A stretch of 64,000 nucleotides of DNA, taken from the NCBI RefSeq assembly GCF_000308455.1, contig NZ_BAFP01000139.1:186001-250000 (forward strand). Direction: 5' to 3'. The notes beneath the pieces were generated by a model, which was not told the DNA's origin, did no database searches, and worked only from the letters and a program-made list of their open reading frames with translations. Below, piece after piece: positions 45,327-53,944 of this stretch. The stretch is from Nocardia abscessus NBRC 100374. GTDB lineage: Bacteria > Actinomycetota > Actinomycetes > Mycobacteriales > Mycobacteriaceae. A program made the translations under genes and the position numbers. How positions within the stretch are numbered: the first letter of the stretch is position 1; every line of letters starts with the position of its first letter.

Positions 45327-46466
45327 TCAGGCGTGCTCGTGCAATTCGCCCCAGGCCGGGAAGGGATCGGAATACTCGGCCCACGCACCGGGACCAGCGG
45401 CGAACTCCGCGGCGGTGAGCAGGGCGGCATCCAGCAACGCGCGCACCTTGTCGCCGCAATCCAGTTTTATCCCGATGAAGACGATCTCCTGCCCCGGCGG
45501 CACTTCCAGCGACGACCACCAGGCGGCGGGTTCGAAGACCAGATTCGGCCCCGCTTGCGACCACACCGCGGCCAGGGTCGACCGGCTCGCGATCCAGCAG
45601 AATCCCTTGCTGCGCAGCAGACCGCGCAACCGCTCCAGCGCCTCGGACAGCCGCAGCGGATGGAACGGCCGATCGGCAGTGTAGGTGAGGCTGCGAATGC
45701 CGTACTCCTCGGTTTCCGGCGTGTGCCCGCCGGCGAGCTCCTCCGCCCAGCCCTCGGTCTCCGCGGCAACCACCGGGTCGTAGCGCCCGGTGTCCAGGAC
45801 CTCAGCCAGGTCGACCACGCCGTTCGTCGTGCGCAGCACGCGGGCGCGCGGATTCAGGCGGCGCACCGTGGCTTCTACCGCGCCCGCCGCAGCCGCGCCG
45901 ACCAGGTCGGTCTTGTTCACCAGCAGGACGTCGGCGAACTCCACCTGATCCACCAGCAGGTCGGCGATGGTGCGCGCGTCGCCGTCGCCCGCTTGCAGGT
46001 TCCGCTCGGCGAGCGCCTGGCCGCGCGCCACTTCCGCGAGGAAGGTCGAGGCGTCGACCACGGTCACCATGGTGTCCAACCGGGCGATCTCACCGAGCCG
46101 GAACCCGTCCTCGAACTCCCAGTCGAACGTCGCCGCCACCGGCATCGGCTCGGAGATGCCGGTCGATTCGATCACCAACTGATCGAACCGCCCCTCGCGA
46201 GCGAGCCGGGCGACGGCCTCGATCAGGTCCTCGCGCAATGTGCAGCAGATGCAGCCGTTGGTCAGTTCGACCAGTTTCTCTTCGGTGCGGTCGAGGTGGC
46301 CCTGTCCGGCGACGAGCGCGGCGTCGATGTTGACCTCGCTCATGTCGTTGACGATGACCGCCACCCGGCGGCCCTCACGGTTGGCGAGGATGTGGTTGAG
46401 CAGCGTCGTCTTGCCCGCCCCGAGAAAGCCGGACAGCACGGTGACGGGAAGCAGATCGGAGTCCAT
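45327..46466 (-). CDS. CobW-family GTP-binding metallochaperone (Zur-regulated type)
   Basis: COG0523-family GTPases deliver metal to proteins. Walker A is G-F-L-G-A-G-K-T-T, the metal-binding C-x-C-C is in G-C-I-C-C-T, and N-K-T-D gives guanine specificity. The C-terminal CobW_C domain spans about 250-370. ATG 46466 is chosen because a Zur-like box and a -10-like TATCAT lie directly before it, so the mRNA is probably leaderless. A role in zinc shortage, as for Rv0106 and YciC/ZigA proteins, is inferred. Confidence 0.9.
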   Translation of the reverse strand: MDSDLLPVTVLSGFLGAGKTTLLNHILANREGRRVAVIVNDMSEVNIDAALVAGQGHLDRTEEKLVELTNGCICCTLREDLIEAVARLAREGRFDQLVIESTGISEPMPVAATFDWEFEDGFRLGEIARLDTMVTVVDASTFLAEVARGQALAERNLQAGDGDARTIADLLVDQVEFADVLLVNKTDLVGAAAAGAVEATVRRLNPRARVLRTTNGVVDLAEVLDTGRYDPVVAAETEGWAEELAGGHTPETEEYGIRSLTYTADRPFHPLRLSEALERLRGLLRSKGFCWIASRSTLAAVWSQAGPNLVFEPAAWWSSLEVPPGQEIVFIGIKLDCGDKVRALLDAALLTAAEFAAGPGAWAEYSDPFPAWGELHEHA

Positions 46467-46470
46467 ACAC

Positions 46471-46491
46471 TAATGATAACGATTTTCATTT
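46471..46491 (-). promoter_or_regulatory. Zur-like box overlapping the CobW-family promoter
   Basis: The 21 bases contain TGATAACGATTTTCA, close to the mycobacterial Zur palindrome (TGAAAATCATTTTCA), and share TAAT and CATT flanks with it; about 17 of 21 positions agree. TATCAT (46478-46473) inside the box sits six bases before the ATG, as a -10 would for a leaderless mRNA. Zinc-loaded Zur would therefore block initiation. Confidence 0.75.
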
Positions 46492-46555
46492 GCTGTCGGC
46501 CACCGGGCTCCGGTTGCCGGTGGCGAGCGAACGGGACCGCCGTAGGGTTTGTGGC

Positions 46556-47401
46556 GTGAAATTGCTGCCATTGCCCGCCGAGGGGCAGACCCCCGTCCGG
46601 GCGCTCACCATTGCCGGTACCGATTCCGGTGGAGGCGCCGGAATCCAAGCCGATACCCGCACCATGGCGTTGTGCGGCGTGCACGCGCTGGTGGCCGTGG
46701 CGGCGGTGACCGTGCAGAACACGGTGGGCGTCAGCGGCTTTCACGAGATTCCGCCGCAGGTCGTGGCCGATCAGGTGCGCTCGGTCGTCGGCGACATCGG
46801 GGTGGGCGCCGCGAAGACCGGCATGCTGGCCTCCACCGCGATCATCGAGGCGGTCGCGGCGGTCTGCCAGGAGGTCGGCATCGGTCGCGACGGCGACATC
46901 CCGCTGGTCGTCGATCCGGTCGCGGCCTCGATGCACGGCGATCCGCTGTTGCACGCCGAAGCGCTCGACGCGGTGCGCACCACGCTGATTCCGCTCGCGA
47001 CCGTGGTGACGCCGAACCTGGACGAGGTCCGCTTGCTCACGGGAATCGACGTGGACGACGACGATTCGGCGCGGCGCGCGGCCGAGGCGCTGCACAAGCT
47101 GGGGCCGCGGTGGGCGATCGTCAAGGGCGGGCACCTGCGCTCCTCCGAGTACAGCACCGACCTGCTGTTCGACGGCGACCAGTTCCTCGAGTTCTCCGCG
47201 CCGCGCATCGCGACCGGCAACGACCACGGGGGCGGCGACACGCTGGCCGCCGCGATCGCCTGCGCGCTGGCGCACGGCTATCCGGTGCCCGAAGCGGTCG
47301 AGTTCGCCAAGGAGTGGACCTACCGCTGCCTCGCGGCGTCCTACGATCTCGGCGCAGGCCATGGGCCGGTGTCCCCGCTGTGGCGGTTGCTTCAGAGTTG
47401 A
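46556..47401 (+). CDS. thiD: Hydroxymethylpyrimidine/phosphomethylpyrimidine kinase
   Basis: ThiD phosphorylates HMP and HMP-phosphate for thiamine synthesis, downstream of ThiC. Ribokinase-fold motifs: A-G-T-D-S-G-G-G-A-G-I-Q-A-D at the substrate site, V-V-D-P-V, T-P-N-L-D-E and D-D/H-G-G-G-D-T with the catalytic Asp. Strong resemblance to Rv0422c. GTG 46556 follows AGGG and begins just before the domain; an in-frame ATG at 46490 would run through the Zur box. No riboswitch is seen here. A gap of 157 bases to the next gene holds nothing clear. Confidence 0.93.
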   Translation: MKLLPLPAEGQTPVRALTIAGTDSGGGAGIQADTRTMALCGVHALVAVAAVTVQNTVGVSGFHEIPPQVVADQVRSVVGDIGVGAAKTGMLASTAIIEAVAAVCQEVGIGRDGDIPLVVDPVAASMHGDPLLHAEALDAVRTTLIPLATVVTPNLDEVRLLTGIDVDDDDSARRAAEALHKLGPRWAIVKGGHLRSSEYSTDLLFDGDQFLEFSAPRIATGNDHGGGDTLAAAIACALAHGYPVPEAVEFAKEWTYRCLAASYDLGAGHGPVSPLWRLLQS

Positions 47402-47558
47402 CCGGCAACCGTTCGGCGCACGCGATTTCTTGTCGGTGGGCGCTGCCATACTGAGGACGTCGCCGACACGGATGGCTTCAACGGCGAGGCGATCGGAACA
47501 ACGACGTTCGGCGTTGTCGCGGCAATGACCTCGGCGCCCGTCCCGGGGGGCGCTCCGG

Positions 47559-48281
47559 TCACAGACTGGAAAATGCCCTGTGCAGCGGAAGATCGGCCGT
47601 GATCGCGATGCCGTGCAACCGAGCGCTCGCCGCCACCAGCGCGAAGATGATTTCGCTCAGATAGGCGGCGAACTGTTCGACCGGCATCGCGGGCGGCTCC
47701 AGCCGGTTCGTCCCCAGCCACCAATCGGTGGCCGAGGCCACCGCGCCGAAGATCGAATAGATCACCAGTTCCGCGTCCGCCACCCGCACCGATTCGTCGT
47801 CCACCGCGCCGGCGAACAACGCGGCGGCGCGTTCGGCGGACTGCCTGGCCGATTGCAGGGCGCGGCCGGTGTCGTCGGAGCGCTGTGTGAAGTGGCTGTG
47901 CAGCATGAACCGGAAGACGTCCGGCTGCCGGGCCACCACCAGCGCGTACTCGGACGCGGCCCGGCGCACCAGTTCACCGGCCGAGTCGCCGGTCAGGTCG
48001 AAGCTGGTCATGATCTGTTCCCAGAGCATGTCGCGAACCCGGTCGACGATCGCGTTGTAGAGGTCGGCCTTGTCCTCGAAGTGGCGATACAGCTTCGGCT
48101 TGGCCGCGCCCGCCTCCTTGGCGATGTCGCCCATGCTGACGCCGGGGCCGAACTTGTCGAGCGCGCGAAAGGCCGCGTCCACGAACTCTTCGCGCACCTT
48201 CTTGCGATGCTCGCGCCAACGCTCGGTGCGCGCGTCCACACGTTTGCGCGGCAGGTCCTCCTCCGTCCCGCCGCTGAGCAT
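47559..48281 (-). CDS. TetR family transcriptional regulator
   Basis: A 240-residue protein with helix-turn-helix V-S-M-G-D-I-A-K-E-A-G-A-A-K-P-K-L-Y-R-H-F and a long helical C-terminal domain. ATG 48281 (GTG 48284 is the codon before it). No divergent partner or clear operator is seen; its targets are unknown. Confidence 0.87.
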   Translation of the reverse strand: MLSGGTEEDLPRKRVDARTERWREHRKKVREEFVDAAFRALDKFGPGVSMGDIAKEAGAAKPKLYRHFEDKADLYNAIVDRVRDMLWEQIMTSFDLTGDSAGELVRRAASEYALVVARQPDVFRFMLHSHFTQRSDDTGRALQSARQSAERAAALFAGAVDDESVRVADAELVIYSIFGAVASATDWWLGTNRLEPPAMPVEQFAAYLSEIIFALVAASARLHGIAITADLPLHRAFSSL

Positions 48282-48350
48282 CACGAATCCGGATGCTACC
48301 TGCTACCTCCGGTACGACGCCGCACCCGCCGACCTCAGCCGCCGACAGGC

Positions 48351-48923
48351 CTATGTCGGCGGCGATCGAAGGTGAGCGCGGTTGAGAACGATCGCGGATG
48401 CGCGGGCGCGGACCTCATCCCGGGTGCGGCCGTGGTGATCGGCAGCGAGGAACTGGTTGCCGATGGCCAGGCAGAAGGCAAGGAGGCTGCGGGCTTCGAC
48501 CTCGTCGGGGTCGGAGCAGAAGGTGCCGATCATCTCGCGGAGCAGATCCATACGCCGGTCGTCCACCCGGCGCAGCCGTTCGGCGACCGATTCGTCTCGC
48601 CGGGCCCAGTTGCGGATCGCCAAGTCGATCGCCAGCAGGCGGTCGCTGGACAGGGTCAACCGTCCCGCCAGGACGAGCTTGTCCCGTGGGTCGTCTTCGC
48701 GTGCGACGCGGTCGAGTACCTCATCGATGCTCTCGCGCTCCCATTCGTCCAGCAGCGCTTCCAGCAGTGCGTTGCGATCCGCGAAGTAGCCGTAGAACCC
48801 GCCCTTGGTCACGCCGAGCGCCTTGGCCAGCCCCTCGATGCGGACCGCGTCCACACCGCTCGCGGCCAGTGTCTGCAATCCCTGGTCGATCCAGGCCTGG
48901 CGTGGTGTGCGGGCCACGCCCAC
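48351..48923 (-). CDS. TetR family transcriptional regulator
   Basis: A protein of about 190 residues with helix-turn-helix V-R-I-E-G-L-A-K-A-L-G-V-T-K-G-G-F-Y-G-Y-F. GTG 48923 is chosen (ATG 48950 would add nine residues). Two palindromes of the same type lie at 48952-48967 and 48985-49004, between it and the divergent small membrane protein gene, so it should control both. Confidence 0.87.
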   Translation of the reverse strand: MGVARTPRQAWIDQGLQTLAASGVDAVRIEGLAKALGVTKGGFYGYFADRNALLEALLDEWERESIDEVLDRVAREDDPRDKLVLAGRLTLSSDRLLAIDLAIRNWARRDESVAERLRRVDDRRMDLLREMIGTFCSDPDEVEARSLLAFCLAIGNQFLAADHHGRTRDEVRARASAIVLNRAHLRSPPT

Positions 48924-48951
48924 AGTGCGACTCCTCTCACACCTTCCCATC

Positions 48952-49004
48952 TATACGGCACCGTACATCAGGGCTAGGCTCCGTGTTATACGCCATCGTA
49001 TAAC
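48952..49004. promoter_or_regulatory. Paired operators for TetR/DUF6463-like gene
   Basis: TATACGGCACCGTACA (48952-48967) and GTTATACGCCATCGTATAAC (48985-49004, perfect 8-bp arms) share the consensus TATACGnCAnCGTAnA. They lie in the divergent promoter region, about 35 bp apart centre to centre. Confidence 0.7.
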
Positions 49005-49117
49005 AGAATTCGAGGGTGGCGGTCTGCGCGGCGAGGTGAACGGGTGTCGCGGGGCCACGGTCGCCCGGACAACCCGATGGAGCCACCTGGCTCCGCGCAA
49101 GGAAATGGGGAGTTCAC

Positions 49118-49537
49118 ATGATCAAGTGGGCTGGCTGGCTCATTGTGTTGTTTCCAGGAGTAGGGCACACGCTGGGCGCTCTCGTGGAGACTGCCCCGCG
49201 CTACGCCGGGGCGTGGTTCAGCGGAGAGGGGTGGGAGGTGGATGCCACTGCGATGAACTACGCCGAGGCCACGTTGTGGTACACCGTGTTCAGCTTCGGC
49301 GTGCCGTTCCTCCTGATCGGCCTGATGGTGCTGTGGCTGGACCACCGCGGCAGCACACCGCCACCGTTTCTCGCCTGGATGGTGGCCGCTTGGACTTTGA
49401 CCACTGTGGCGGTCGGCGGCCCCTCGCCCTTGCTGGTCCTCCTGATCGCCGCCGGCCTGCTACTGGCCGGCTCCAGACGCGCCGCTCGCCGCGACAACCC
49501 TGGAACTACTGCCGGAATATCCATCCGGCCGAGCTGA
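49118..49537 (+). CDS. Small membrane protein, DUF6463-like
   Basis: The 139-residue protein has about four membrane helices (residues 4-20, 50-75, 83-105 and 108-125). It begins W-A-G-W-L-I-V-L-F-P-G-V-G-H-T-L-G-A-L, with a H in the first helix, and includes W-F-S-G-E-G-W and W-Y-T-V-F-S-F-G. From memory it resembles the DUF6463 family; function is unknown. GGGAG precedes ATG 49118. It is under the divergent TetR protein. Confidence 0.78.
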   Translation: MIKWAGWLIVLFPGVGHTLGALVETAPRYAGAWFSGEGWEVDATAMNYAEATLWYTVFSFGVPFLLIGLMVLWLDHRGSTPPPFLAWMVAAWTLTTVAVGGPSPLLVLLIAAGLLLAGSRRAARRDNPGTTAGISIRPS

Positions 49538-49588
49538 ACTGCCGCCGTGCAACGGGTGCGGCCGCAGATGCGCCGCTCCCCTGGCCGG

Positions 49589-49619
49589 GCCGCTGAGCGA
49601 GTGGTTCTCGCTCAGCGGC
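49589..49619. terminator. Bidirectional terminator
   Basis: GCCGCTGAGCGAG (49589-49601) and CTCGCTCAGCGGC (49607-49619) form a perfect 13-bp stem with a 5-base loop between convergent genes. Confidence 0.78.
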
Positions 49620-49623
49620 ACGG

Positions 49624-49746
49624 TCAGCGCTTCTTGATGTCGATGACGGGATCGACTGAGGACTTGGCCCTCTTCTCCGCTCGCTTTTCCTTGAGGGACT
49701 TCCCGGACTTCTTGGACATCGAGCTGCGCGGAGATTTGTCGGACAA
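49624..49746 (-). CDS. Small basic Lys/Ser-rich protein (40 aa)
   Basis: A short gene starts at TTG 49746, with AAAGGA six bases upstream, and ends at TGA 49624-49626. The product reads M-S-K-K-S-G-K-S-L-K-E-K-R-A-E-K-R-A-K in its middle: about half basic residues, one long charged helix. Similar small Lys-rich proteins are conserved in Nocardia and relatives as far as I recall. Nucleic-acid or ribosome binding is plausible but unproven. A terminator lies directly downstream. Confidence 0.7.
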   Translation of the reverse strand: MSDKSPRSSMSKKSGKSLKEKRAEKRAKSSVDPVIDIKKR

Positions 49747-49899
49747 ACGTGGTCCTTTGCTCGGAGAACCTGAATGGTCCCGCTGCTGTCGACCGTACGC
49801 TACGGAGGCCGATCCGGGTGGGACCGGCGAAATCGGCTACCAGGAACCTCACAGCTGAGCCCCAGCACCGTGGCAGTGTGGCCGCCGAATGTAGTTCGC

Positions 49900-51189
49900 A
49901 TGACCGAGACCTCGACCGTCGCGGCGGCGGAACGAACCGAGACCACGGGTGCGCCCGTGCTGGACGTGGTGATACCCGTCTACAACGAAGAGACCGATCT
50001 CGGCGTGTGCGTCCGCAGACTGCACGCCTACCTGCGCAACGGGTTCCCGTTCCCGGCGCGCATCACGGTCGCCGACAACGCGAGCACCGACGACACGCTG
50101 CAGGTCGCACGGCTGCTCGCCGACGAGCTGGACGACGTGCGAGTCGTGCACCTGGCCGCCAAGGGACGCGGGCGGGCGCTGCGAGCGGTGTGGGAACGCT
50201 CGGACGCGCAGGTGGTCGCCTACATGGACGTCGACCTGTCCACCGACCTGAACGCACTGCTGCCCCTGGTCGCACCGCTGATCACCGGGCATTCCGACCT
50301 GGCGATCGGCACCCGGCTGGATGCGGCGTCCCGCGTGGTGCGCGGCCCCAAGCGAGAAATCATCTCGCGCTGCTACAACCTGCTGCTGAAAGCCGCACTG
50401 CGCGCGCACTTCTCCGACGCCCAGTGCGGCTTCAAGGCGATGCGCACCGACGTCGCGCGCCGCCTGCTGCCGCTGGTGCGCGACGGGGAGTGGTTCTTCG
50501 ACACCGAATTGCTCGTCCTCGCCGAGCGGGCCGGTCTGCGCATCCACGAGGTCCCGGTGGACTGGATCGATGATCCGGACAGCCGGGTCGACATCGTCGA
50601 CACCGCGCGCAAGGACTTGCTCGGCATCTGGCGGCTCGGGCGGGCGCTGGCCACCGGCGCGCTACCGCTCGACGAGCTGCGTAGCGCGGCGGGCCGGGAA
50701 CCCCTGGTGGCCGGGGTGCCGCTGGGCATGGTCGGACAGCTCGTGCGTTTCGCGATCGTCGGCGTATCGAGCACGCTGGCCTATCTGCTGCTCTATGTGG
50801 TGCTGCAACCGTTGACCGGCGCGCAGGTGGCGAACTTCGCGGCGCTGCTGATCACCGCGGTGGGCAATACCGCGGCCAACCGGGCCTTCACCTTCGGCGT
50901 GCGCGGCTCGAACGGCGCCGTCTCGCACCAGTTCCAAGGTCTGGTGATCTTCGGCATCGGGTTGGCGCTCACCAGCGGGTCGTTGTTCGCGCTGCATCGG
51001 TGGGCGCCGGACGCCTCGGTGCACCTGGAATTGTTCGTACTGGTGGTGGCCAATCTGGTGGCGACGCTGTTGCGTTTCGTCGGTCTGCGCTGGGTGTTCC
51101 GGGACGGCGCGGGACGCGATCGCTCGGCTGAGCCGGTGGCGTCGGCTATCGCCTCCATCGGTCGTGACGACGAGGGGGACCGTCGATGA
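49900..51189 (+). CDS. Glycosyltransferase family 2 fused to GtrA-like domain
   Basis: Residues about 20-250 are a GT2 domain (V-I-P-V-Y-N-E-E, D-N-A-S-T-D-D-T, M-D-V-D-L-S-T-D) of the polyprenyl-phosphate sugar transferase type. Residues about 285-410 are a four-helix GtrA domain that helps flip the lipid-linked sugar. The product would be a polyprenyl-phosphate hexose for transfer outside the membrane. ATG 49900 is preferred; the open frame from 49774 has no domain content. It overlaps the GT39 gene by 4 bases. Confidence 0.9.
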   Translation: MTETSTVAAAERTETTGAPVLDVVIPVYNEETDLGVCVRRLHAYLRNGFPFPARITVADNASTDDTLQVARLLADELDDVRVVHLAAKGRGRALRAVWERSDAQVVAYMDVDLSTDLNALLPLVAPLITGHSDLAIGTRLDAASRVVRGPKREIISRCYNLLLKAALRAHFSDAQCGFKAMRTDVARRLLPLVRDGEWFFDTELLVLAERAGLRIHEVPVDWIDDPDSRVDIVDTARKDLLGIWRLGRALATGALPLDELRSAAGREPLVAGVPLGMVGQLVRFAIVGVSSTLAYLLLYVVLQPLTGAQVANFAALLITAVGNTAANRAFTFGVRGSNGAVSHQFQGLVIFGIGLALTSGSLFALHRWAPDASVHLELFVLVVANLVATLLRFVGLRWVFRDGAGRDRSAEPVASAIASIGRDDEGDRR

Positions 51190-53153
51190 CAGCGACACTG
51201 ACCGCGCAGCCGGTCGCCACCGAAACGCGGCCGCAGACCAACCGGAAGTGGGAGTATCCGGCGCTGGCGACGCTACTGCTCGGCACGGCCGTGGCCTATC
51301 TGTGCAACCTGAGCGCCAACGGGTGGGGGAACTCCTTCTACTCGGCTGCCGTGCAAGCGGGGTCGGTGTCGTGGAAGGCGTTCTTCTTCGGGTCTTCGGA
51401 CGCGGCGAACTCGATCACCGTGGACAAACCGCCCGCCTCGCTGTGGTTGATGGAGCTGTCGGTACGGGCGTTCGGGCTCAACAGCTGGAGCATCCTGGTG
51501 CCGGAGGTGCTGCTCGGAGTGGCCACCGTGGCGCTGCTGTGGGCGACGGTGCGCAGGCCGTTCGGGCCCGCCGCCGGATTGCTCGCCGGGTCGGCGCTGG
51601 CGGTGACGCCCGTCGCGGCACTGATGTTCCGGTTCAACAATCCCGAGGCGCTGTTGGTGTTCTTGATGGTCGCCGCCGCCTGGGCGATGACGCGGGCGGT
51701 GGAGGACGGCCGCTGGCGCTGGCTGGTGCTGACCGGCGGCCTGATCGGATTCGGTTTTCTCACCAAACAATTGCAAGTGCTGCTGGTGGTGCCCGCGCTC
51801 TCGCTGACCTACCTGATCGCGGGTCCGCCGAAGCTCGGCAAACGCATCACGCAACTCTTCGCGGCCGGCGCCGCGATGGTGGTGGCCGCGGGCTGGTGGC
51901 TGCTGGCGGTGGAGCTGTGGCCCACCTCGTCCCGGCCGTGGATCGGCGGCTCGCACGAGAACTCGATCCTGGAACTGACACTCGGCTACAACGGGCTCGG
52001 CCGGCTCAACGGCAACGAACGCGGCAGCGTCGGCCCCGCCGGGCGTCCGCCCAGCGGCAGCGCCTCATGGGGCAGTCCTGGTATCACGCGCATGTTCGAC
52101 CCCACGCAGGGCGGCCAGATCGCCTGGTTGCTCCCCGCCGCCCTGATCGCGCTCGTCGTGGGAATCCTGCTGCGCGGCAGAGCGGCTCGCACCGATCGGC
52201 AGCGCGCTTCGCTGGTCCTCTGGGGCGGCTGGCTGCTGGTGACCGGGCTGGTGTTCAGCTTCATGGCCGGCATCTTCCACCAGTACTACACCGTGGCCCT
52301 GGCTCCGGCCATCGCCGCACTCGTCGGCGCGGGCGCGGCGCTGACGTGGCGGGAGCGGCATCGGCTGTGGGTGCGGCTGTTGACAGCGCTGGCGGTGGGT
52401 CTCACCACAGCGACCGCATGGATGCTGTTGTCCCGCAGTCCCGAATGGCAGTCGTGGCTGCGCTGGACGGTGCTGGTCGTCGGCGTCATCGCGACGCTCG
52501 CCGTCCTCTTCCCCGCACCGCGAAAACTGGCCGCCTTGTCGGCGCTGGCGGTCGCGTTCACCTTCCTGGCCGGACCGGCGGCCTACGCGGTTGACACCAT
52601 AGCCAAGCCGTACACCGGCGCGATCCCCTCGGCGGGCCCCGACGTCGCGACGAGTGGACATCGGCCGTCATGGGGCGAGGTAACGAATGGCACGGCGGGC
52701 CGCCCGCAGCGAGACGGGCACGCACCGGGCACTGCAGACGCCAGCACTCCGAACACGACACCGATCGGCTCGGGCAGCAGTGGGGTCGGCAGCCTGCTCG
52801 AGGCCGGCAAACCCAGCGCACAGGTGGTGTCGTTGCTCGAGCAGAACGGCGGCGACTACACCTGGGTGGCGGCAGCCATCGGCTCGAACAACGCCGCAGG
52901 CTTCCAGCTGCCCACCCAACTTCCCGTGATGCCGGTCGGCGGCTTCAACGGCAGCGACCCCTCACCGACGCTGGAGCAGTTCAAACAATATGTCGCGGAA
53001 AGAAAGATCCACTACTTCGTCGGCGGAACCCTCGGCGGACCCGGAACCTCCGAAACCTCCCCTAGCACACAGATCGCCCAATGGGTCCAGGCAAACTTCA
53101 CCGCCACCCAGGTGGACGGGGTCACCTTGTACGACCTGACCGCCACCCGCTGA
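51186..53153 (+). CDS. GT39/ArnT-like membrane glycosyltransferase
   Basis: The 655-residue protein has about eleven membrane helices in the first 470 residues and a C-terminal exported domain. The N-terminal loop N-G-W-G-N-S-F-Y-S-A-A-V and D-K-P-P-A-S-L-W, with its acidic residue, are the catalytic features of the dolichyl/polyprenyl-phosphate-mannosyltransferase-like superfamily. It should use the lipid-linked sugar made by the coupled GT2-GtrA protein to modify an envelope acceptor; sugar and acceptor are unknown. ATG 51186. Confidence 0.9.
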   Translation: MTATLTAQPVATETRPQTNRKWEYPALATLLLGTAVAYLCNLSANGWGNSFYSAAVQAGSVSWKAFFFGSSDAANSITVDKPPASLWLMELSVRAFGLNSWSILVPEVLLGVATVALLWATVRRPFGPAAGLLAGSALAVTPVAALMFRFNNPEALLVFLMVAAAWAMTRAVEDGRWRWLVLTGGLIGFGFLTKQLQVLLVVPALSLTYLIAGPPKLGKRITQLFAAGAAMVVAAGWWLLAVELWPTSSRPWIGGSHENSILELTLGYNGLGRLNGNERGSVGPAGRPPSGSASWGSPGITRMFDPTQGGQIAWLLPAALIALVVGILLRGRAARTDRQRASLVLWGGWLLVTGLVFSFMAGIFHQYYTVALAPAIAALVGAGAALTWRERHRLWVRLLTALAVGLTTATAWMLLSRSPEWQSWLRWTVLVVGVIATLAVLFPAPRKLAALSALAVAFTFLAGPAAYAVDTIAKPYTGAIPSAGPDVATSGHRPSWGEVTNGTAGRPQRDGHAPGTADASTPNTTPIGSGSSGVGSLLEAGKPSAQVVSLLEQNGGDYTWVAAAIGSNNAAGFQLPTQLPVMPVGGFNGSDPSPTLEQFKQYVAERKIHYFVGGTLGGPGTSETSPSTQIAQWVQANFTATQVDGVTLYDLTATR

Positions 53154-53458
53154 AACCGCGCGATGCGGTCGCGGCGCCCTGCATTCCCCGCCGACCGCAT
53201 CGCCTTCCAGTGTTCAGCGCGACTCCCTGCGCCCGCTGAACACCGCATCCGCACCGACGCCATACCTCGGCGTCGGTGCGGATGGCGTGTGCGAGCCTCG
53301 ATTCGAGGTGTGCAGAGGGGAGTGTGGATTCGGTCGCCGCTCTTGGCATCCCGCAAAACGCCAGCGATGATGATCGGGATGTGTGACGGCTCCCGGCGGG
53401 GAGCCGGGGCCCCGCCACCATCAGGTCACGCGTCCACCGCGAACATTCAGGGAAACAA
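53154..53458 (+). other. Intergenic region with three consecutive hairpins
   Basis: These 305 bases hold no gene. Three perfect inverted repeats follow one another: 53160-53171/53192-53203 (12 bp), 53210-53219/53234-53243 (10 bp) and 53246-53261/53269-53284 (16 bp, 7-base loop). Smaller hairpins CCTCG-ATT-CGAGG and GGCTCCC-GGCG-GGGAGCC follow. The first can end the GT39 transcript; the others are unexplained. The right end carries AGGGA for the next gene. Confidence 0.7.
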
Positions 53459-53824
53459 TTGAACGCTCTCATGAAGCTGGCCGTGACGGTGGTCAGCGCA
53501 CTGGTCGCAACCGCGCTCACCGTCGGATTCGCCGCCACCGCGTCGGCCGCCCCCGCTGAGCGAGCCGAACCGATCGCCGCGGCGACCAGCGAACCCCCAC
53601 AGGTGACCTACATCAAGGCTTGCCTGCCGCCGGGCGACACCATCGAATTGCGCACGGGAATCGGCGCGGCGATCGGCGCCGCGATCGGCGCGCTCGTCGG
53701 CCTGCCCGTCTTCTTCGTCGGCGCGATCCCCGGCGCGATCATCGTCGGCCTGGTCGGGGCCGCCATCGGAGCCTCCTCCTACGCCATCGATTCCGGCCGC
53801 CTCGAGCAGCAAGGACTGTGCTGA
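53459..53824 (+). CDS. Secreted glycine-zipper protein (121 aa)
   Basis: A signal peptide ends at A-T-A-S-A-A-P (about residue 31). Near residue 60 begins R-T-G-I-G-A-A-I-G-A-A-I-G-A-L-V-G, followed by two Gly/Ala-rich hydrophobic segments, a pattern of G-x-x-x-G packing helices that can insert into membranes. Two Cys (in K-A-C-L and at the C-terminus) could pair. TTG 53459 has AGGGA upstream; ATG 53471 is an alternative. No specific function is recognised. Confidence 0.78.
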   Translation: MNALMKLAVTVVSALVATALTVGFAATASAAPAERAEPIAAATSEPPQVTYIKACLPPGDTIELRTGIGAAIGAAIGALVGLPVFFVGAIPGAIIVGLVGAAIGASSYAIDSGRLEQQGLC

Positions 53825-53944
53825 TCAGCGAACCACTCGATCAGCCGCGGATGCCCGCGACGGACAGTCTCGCGTAGGGACGGGATCGCGTCTCCAGGAA
53901 AGGGCAAAGGCGTGATCTGGTACGTGACGCTCGCGGGCTCCCGC

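Noticed and set aside
53160-53284. CRISPR-like array
   Set aside because: The three hairpins have different sequences and no regular spacers; they are not repeats of one unit.
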